Assembly: GCA_026686845.1 (NCBI GenBank)
Contig: JAIVEN010000021.1
Coordinates: 15,828,001 to 15,892,000 of the forward strand
Direction of reading: 5' to 3'
Length of the DNA: 64,000 bases
Origin: Adenanthera pavonina
Taxonomy: Eukaryota > Streptophyta > Magnoliopsida > Fabales > Fabaceae
In this document: positions 59,218-64,000 of the stretch, one piece after another
How the letters are laid out: the number at the start of each line of letters is the position of its first letter
Position numbering within the stretch: the first letter of the stretch is position 1
Notes under the pieces: generated by a model
Told to the model about the DNA's origin: nothing
The model's input: only the letters and a program-made list of their open reading frames with translations
The model's database searches: none
Made by a program: the position numbers and the translations under genes

Positions 59218-60745
59218 TGTTAGGTTTGCTGGCTTCCAAGAGGGGGTGAATTGTGAAGTTCAAATTTTTTTTGCAAAAATGTGATAAAATAGTGATAGTA
59301 GAAGTTTTGCAAAAAAAATAGAGTACATAGCAATAAAGCAAATGCAAGGTAAAAGAGGAAATGACATAGAAATTTATCCTAGTTTGATCTGACCAATTTA
59401 CCTACATCCTTTCCTCAAGCCACCACTTGAGATTTTCCATTATCTTATAAAAATTTAGTGGGCTCCATGCAATATCACAGTATAAGCTGATGGTTTGTTC
59501 TAAGAGTCTTCAAAGGTATACTCTACACTTTTACAAAGTGTTTCCTAAATCCGTTGTGATAACCCCTCACAAGAATATTCTTCTTCCAGATGAAGAAAAT
59601 ATTTTGTACAGAATGAAAACTCTCTAATATAGAGTAAATGAGACAGTTGAAGTGCGGTAAATGAAGTGTGAGAGAGTAAAAGGCTTTGACTAAAGATTTC
59701 AATTGAATTTCGATATTTACAGCATAGATTTCTTGCCCAGAACTTCAAATGAAGTTCTATTTATAGATTTGTGTCTTAACTAAATGTTAGACACAACATC
59801 TAGCTATTAGAGATATTACCCAATGGTTACTTTGCAAAACTATCCATTCACCAACCGCAATTAATGCGTCTGACACATTGAAATTCGAATTTTGGGTGCC
59901 AACAGACAAATTTTGTAGAGACCATAAGCTGAAATCTTTAACGTTGAACTTTCAAAATTCATCTATTCAAGAATGAAATTTGAATTTTGATTTTGTCAAA
60001 TATATCCCATGTTAAAACATATGAATTTTCATATCCAAAGTGCATCTATTGGATGTTAACAGTTGTCTCATGTTTCTGTAGTGCTCTCAAAATTCAAATT
60101 TTGGTGGCCCAAAATTCGTCTGTCAGAGCTTAACTCAACATGGCACAAGAGTTCTAGCTTTCAAAATTCCAATTTTGCACTTTTAAAATTTGTCTGTTAG
60201 AGATACCTCTAAACAAACTTACAAGTCTTCTTTCGAAAATTCAAATTTTGTGATTCAAAATTCGTCTGTCAAAGGGACTGTCTTTAAAATCTTTTTATAC
60301 TTTAATATCAGATGAATGCTGACATTATTTTAGATGAATTTTGCACTTTCCATTAACTATGCTTAACTCGAAATTCAAATTTCAATACCTGAAATTTGTC
60401 TCTTAGAAGTGATATCTCTGGAACTTCGAATTTCAGTTAGTAAAGTTTGAATTTTGAACAAATTATACAAGGTTTATCAATTCAAAATTCATCTGTTAGT
60501 TAGTATTTTTCAAATCTAACATATGTTAACATAAGATAACGTAAAAAACACATATTTACATGCATTGGGAGTTTGTGCAAGTGAAAATCAAAGCCTTTTA
60601 CCCTTGTGTACATTGTGAGAAATCCTAATGACTAATTCTTTACATATTTCTCCTTGGATTTCTTCACTTGTTTGTTCTTATACTCCTTTGATATCATCCT
60701 TCCAAGTTCTAGTTGTTGAGAATCATTAAAACACTTGATTCAACA
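59218..60745 (-). repeat. 5' LTR of element A
   Basis: 1528 bp, TGTTAGGTTTGC to CTTGATTCAACA, with a TATA box at 59766-59758. U3 has decayed TTCGTCTGT / AATTCGAATTT motifs (59880-60500). By eye it differs from the 53288-54810 copy at many positions, more than the Ogre LTR pair does, so element A is older than the Ogre insertion. Confidence 0.87.
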
Positions 60746-62174
60746 AGTTCATCTGGCATCCTCATAACAATTCTAGCCTATGTAATAGAATTTATCCCAA
60801 CTGGAGCTCCTTTTGAGCTAGTTTTGTGCAGAAGCATGAAATTTTTGGAAATGTATCGAAGAGCTTCAACTAACAAAATCCCACGAAATTACCCCCTTAC
60901 AATTGAGTTCTTATAGCATCCTCATAACAATTCTAGCTTATTCAATATAATTTATCCCAATTGGAGCTCTTTTTGAGCTAGTTTCTGGTAGAAGCATGAA
61001 GTTTCCAAAAATGTACCAAAAAGTTTCAATCAACAAAATCTCAAGGAGCTGGCCTCTTTGAGGGAGTAATTGAGTTCATCCAGCATTCTCACATGATTTT
61101 AGTCTTATTCCAAATAATTGATCCCAGTCGAAGCTCCTTTTGAGTTAGTTTTGGGTATAAGCATGAAATTTCTAAATTATCGCCGAAAAGATTCAACCAT
61201 CAAAATAGTATGAATTTGGCATCTTTGGCGGTTCATCAAGTATTTTCACAATTTTTTAAGAGTATTCCAATGAATTGATCCCAATCATATCTTCTTTTGA
61301 GCTAGTTTTGTGTAAGAGCATGAAGTTTCCAAAAATACATAAAAAAGCTTCAACTAATGAAGTCCTACAAAATTGGTATGTTTGAGCAGGCAATTGAGTT
61401 CATATGGCTTCCTCTCAAAATTTCAAGCATATTTAAAAGAATTGATCCCAATTGGAGCACCGTCTGAGCTTGTTTTGAGCAGAAGAACAAAGTTTCTGAA
61501 AATACACCAAAACCTTCAAGTAATAAATTCACATGAAAATTGGTATCTTTGAGGGGGCACTTAAGTTCATCCAGTATACTCTTAGTATTTCAAGCATATT
61601 CTAAAGAATTGATCCCAATTGAAACTCCTTTTGGATTAATTTTGGATAGTAGCATGAAGTTTCTGAACATTCACCGAAAAGATTCAACCATCAAAATGCT
61701 ATGAATTTGGCATCTTTGGGGGTTCAATTAAGTGCATATGGTATTTTCACAACATTTCAAGAGTATTTCTGTGAATTGATCCCAATCGAAGCTTATTTTG
61801 AGCTAGTTTTATGTAGAAGCATGAAGTTTCCTAAAATGCACCGAAAAGCATCAACTGATGAAATCCTATGAAATTGGTATCTTTGAGGGGGCAATTGCAT
61901 TCATTTGGCATCCTCACAATATTTCAAGCATATTCCAAAGAATTTATCCCAATCAGAGGTTCGTTTAAGCTAGTTTTGGGCAAAAACATGTTTCTGAAAA
62001 TGTACCAAAAAGCTTAAACTAACAAAATCCCACAAAATTGGCATCATTGAAAGGGCAATTGAGTTCATCCAGTATCCTCATAACAACTGTCGCCTATTCA
62101 ATAGAATTTATCCCAATTAGAGCTCCTTTTGAGCTAGTTTTGGTCAAATGCATGAAGTTTCCAAAAATAAATCA
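60746..62174 (+). repeat. Satellite block 5, ~166-bp monomers
   Basis: About eight to nine monomers in the same orientation, starting at AGTTCATCTGG and ending in GTTTCCAAAAAT. It includes the unit junction with TTCACCGAAAAGATTCAACC near 61670, also seen in decayed form near 61180, in blocks 2 and 3. Confidence 0.9.
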
Positions 62175-64000
62175 TAGTATACCTTAAACTTTAACCTTAT
62201 TTTCCATGTAATATGACATATTTGAAGTCCATTTAAAACATTTAGGTAACAAGAATCACTAAGGGAACCAAATAAAAAAAATTCAAATTTATTGTCATTC
62301 GGTATCCCATTTTTCTAGACCAAATTTGAAAAATCATAACTAATTTCATAAAAATCATATGAAGTTAATTCAAGTATCTAAAATTATCTTAAAACATCCT
62401 CTACATAGAAAAAATATGTAACTAGAATTTTAACACATCAATTTGTACAGAAAATCCCATAAAATTTTCCATTCATATGGTTAATTCCAGATTTTCTACC
62501 TTAAATTTGAAAATTCATATAAATTACATAGCTATCTAAATTAAGTTTTGTTTAGCTCTTTAGAAAGGTTATTCTATCTACTTTCTAGGTATATATAACA
62601 TTTAGCTATTCTACCCTGTTTCATTCAATCAGTGCTAAGTTTACTAATTGATGCTCAATTTGGATAGTGTCATGCATAACTTTACAAAGCAATTTATATA
62701 ACATGTATACATACTTAGAACTTGTCCAAACTAGGTACCAAACACCTTAACATACTTAGAGGCATATGAAAACATATAAACTTAGCCTCACAAATACATG
62801 TACAATTTTGTATAAATTAGCAAAGAGAAAATACATAATAGCAAATAAAAGTTTAATCTTCCAAATCCTTCTCCTTGCTCCTTGCCTTCCTTGGATCATT
62901 GTCACAATTTGAGCTATCATGTTAGTATTTTGGTGATGGGATTTTGGAAATCCCAGTAGCCAGTCACATCTCACACATTTACATTATCATGCATGTTTTA
63001 AAACTTCTTAACCATCATAAAAATCATATTAAGGCATGAATTACCATATTGTTCATAAAAATTTCGGCAGCATAATGGCTGAGAAAATGGACATCTTTGG
63101 CAATAGCCCTCTCATAAACATAGCTAAAACTAGTCTCAAACATCATAGAAACAACATAACAAATCATCATTCACAAAAAAATATAGCAAGATAATAAAAT
63201 GTAAAAAAATGTAACTAAGCTTCCCTTGTGAAATGTCAGCCTTTTCTTCTTAATTTCAATCCTTCCAAGGACTTCCTTAACCTTCCTCAAACCCTAATAC
63301 ATCACCAAATACTAACTAAATCAATTGAACTAAGGGTTACTGTATAAAAACCTTAAACCCTAAAAATTTTGCTTTCTTTATCCTTGAGTTTTTCTTGAAT
63401 CCAACACTTGTTTTTTACTAATTTCGACCTAAGGACTCCTTTTATAATATCAAAATCATGAAAATTCAAATTCTTCCCACACTATATCTTGGCCAAAAAT
63501 TAAGGCATAGAAGGGAAAAATTGGTTTTTCATTTTCTTGCTTCCAAACGTACTCAAATTTGTTTCTTTCACCAAATCTCATATTTTCTCTAAACTTTATG
63601 ATATAAAAACACCTCCTTCCTTTAATCTATGTCAATTCCAAAATTTAAGCAACATGGGGAGAGGAAGAGAACTTAAGAAAACCTCAATAAACTATTCAAA
63701 AACTCAAAGGAAACCACAAGAGATTACAAAAGGATTTTCTTACCAATTTTCCTTGAATTTTCTTCTTCTTTTTTCTCCTCTTGTTCTCCACGGTTTCTCC
63801 TTTCTTGCTCACTATTTTTAGCTGCTCTCCCTTCCTTTCTTTGCTGCCCTATATGTCCAAGAGGAGGGAGTATTTATAAAATTAGTAACCAATCAAAATT
63901 GCCATTTTGTTTTCTTGATTCTTCTTGAAATTTCAAGTAAACGTGAGAAAATAATAAATAATTTAATTTCTCCATGTGGAGCTTGGTTTGCACGAAATTG
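62175..64000. mobile_element. LTR-like repeat related to 18734-43131, cut by the window end
   Basis: The left end (TAGTATACCTTAA, AAGTCCATTTAA) and inner words (ACCTTAAATTTGAAAATTCAT; CTTGCTCCTTGCC near 62873) match the LTR-like unit at 18734-21089 in the same order. On the - strand a TATA-like TTTATAAATACTCC lies near 63866-63880, with a possible leader to its left, so the LTR may be transcribed leftward. No recognisable gene. The short open frames at 62756-62974 and 63537-63821 have no known motif. Confidence 0.5.

Larger units (their letters stand above)
53288..60745 (-). mobile_element. Composite of at least two decayed Sireviruses
   Basis: The order on the + strand is: LTR (53288-54810), purine tract, gag piece, PBS, different LTR (56624-58201), second gag piece, PBS, LTR (59218-60745). 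The outer two LTRs belong to one subfamily (both have GTGATAGTAGAAGTTTTGC and CTATTTATA at equal places). The inner LTR is clearly different in U3. The simplest reading is an element X nested in the gag of element A, followed by a large deletion that removed both pol regions and the far LTR of X. No target duplication is seen at the outer ends (GACTT versus AGTTC). Confidence 0.75.

Overview
The window is plant nuclear DNA, probably from a eudicot with a large, repeat-rich genome, and it reads as heterochromatin. I found no ordinary host gene, rRNA or tRNA gene. The open frames that carry recognisable protein motifs belong to LTR retrotransposons, and all of those are broken. The eudicot call is an inference from the 21-kb Ogre/Tat-type Ty3/gypsy element with two RNase H domains, together with Sirevirus-type Ty1/copia elements that carry an envelope-like gene.

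The substrate is one AT-rich tandem satellite with a monomer of about 162-166 bp. It survives in five blocks (1-1816, 15698-18733, 43132-46106, 52427-53236, 60746-62174), always in the same orientation, roughly 60 diverged monomers in all. At least one block keeps a five-monomer higher-order period of about 812 bp. Retrotransposons have split this array, often nested in one another.

Layout from left to right. (1) A Sirevirus solo LTR (+ strand, 1817-15697) holds a full-length Sirevirus copia element on the - strand (1981-14116, target duplication CTAAT) with gag, pol and an envelope-like gene. (2) An LTR-like repeat (18734-43131) is split by a complete 21.1-kb Ogre/Tat element on the - strand (21095-42224, target duplication ATTAT). 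That element has 3.8- and 4.4-kb LTRs, a tRNA-Arg-type primer site, an extra upstream ORF, gag, protease, a G-patch segment, a predicted intron, RT, two RNase H domains, integrase and a minisatellite-rich 3' region. (3) A small Ty3/gypsy element (46107-52426, target duplication GCAAT) was hit by a + strand Sirevirus (48197-51803), whose LTR was then hit by a - strand Sirevirus solo LTR (49436-51095). (4) A composite of at least two Sireviruses (53288-60745) carries two gag/primer-site/LTR modules in tandem and has lost most internal coding DNA. (5) A relative of the 18734 LTR runs off the right end (62175-64000).

The points most worth a second look are these. A U3-like module of repeated motifs lies in front of the envelope-like gene of the 1981-14116 element. 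One Sirevirus U3 carries fifteen copies of a palindrome in place of its relatives' motif. The satellite has a higher-order structure and shows clustered insertion points. The Ogre intron can be predicted to the base and keeps the frame. Two deletion scars carry copied filler DNA.
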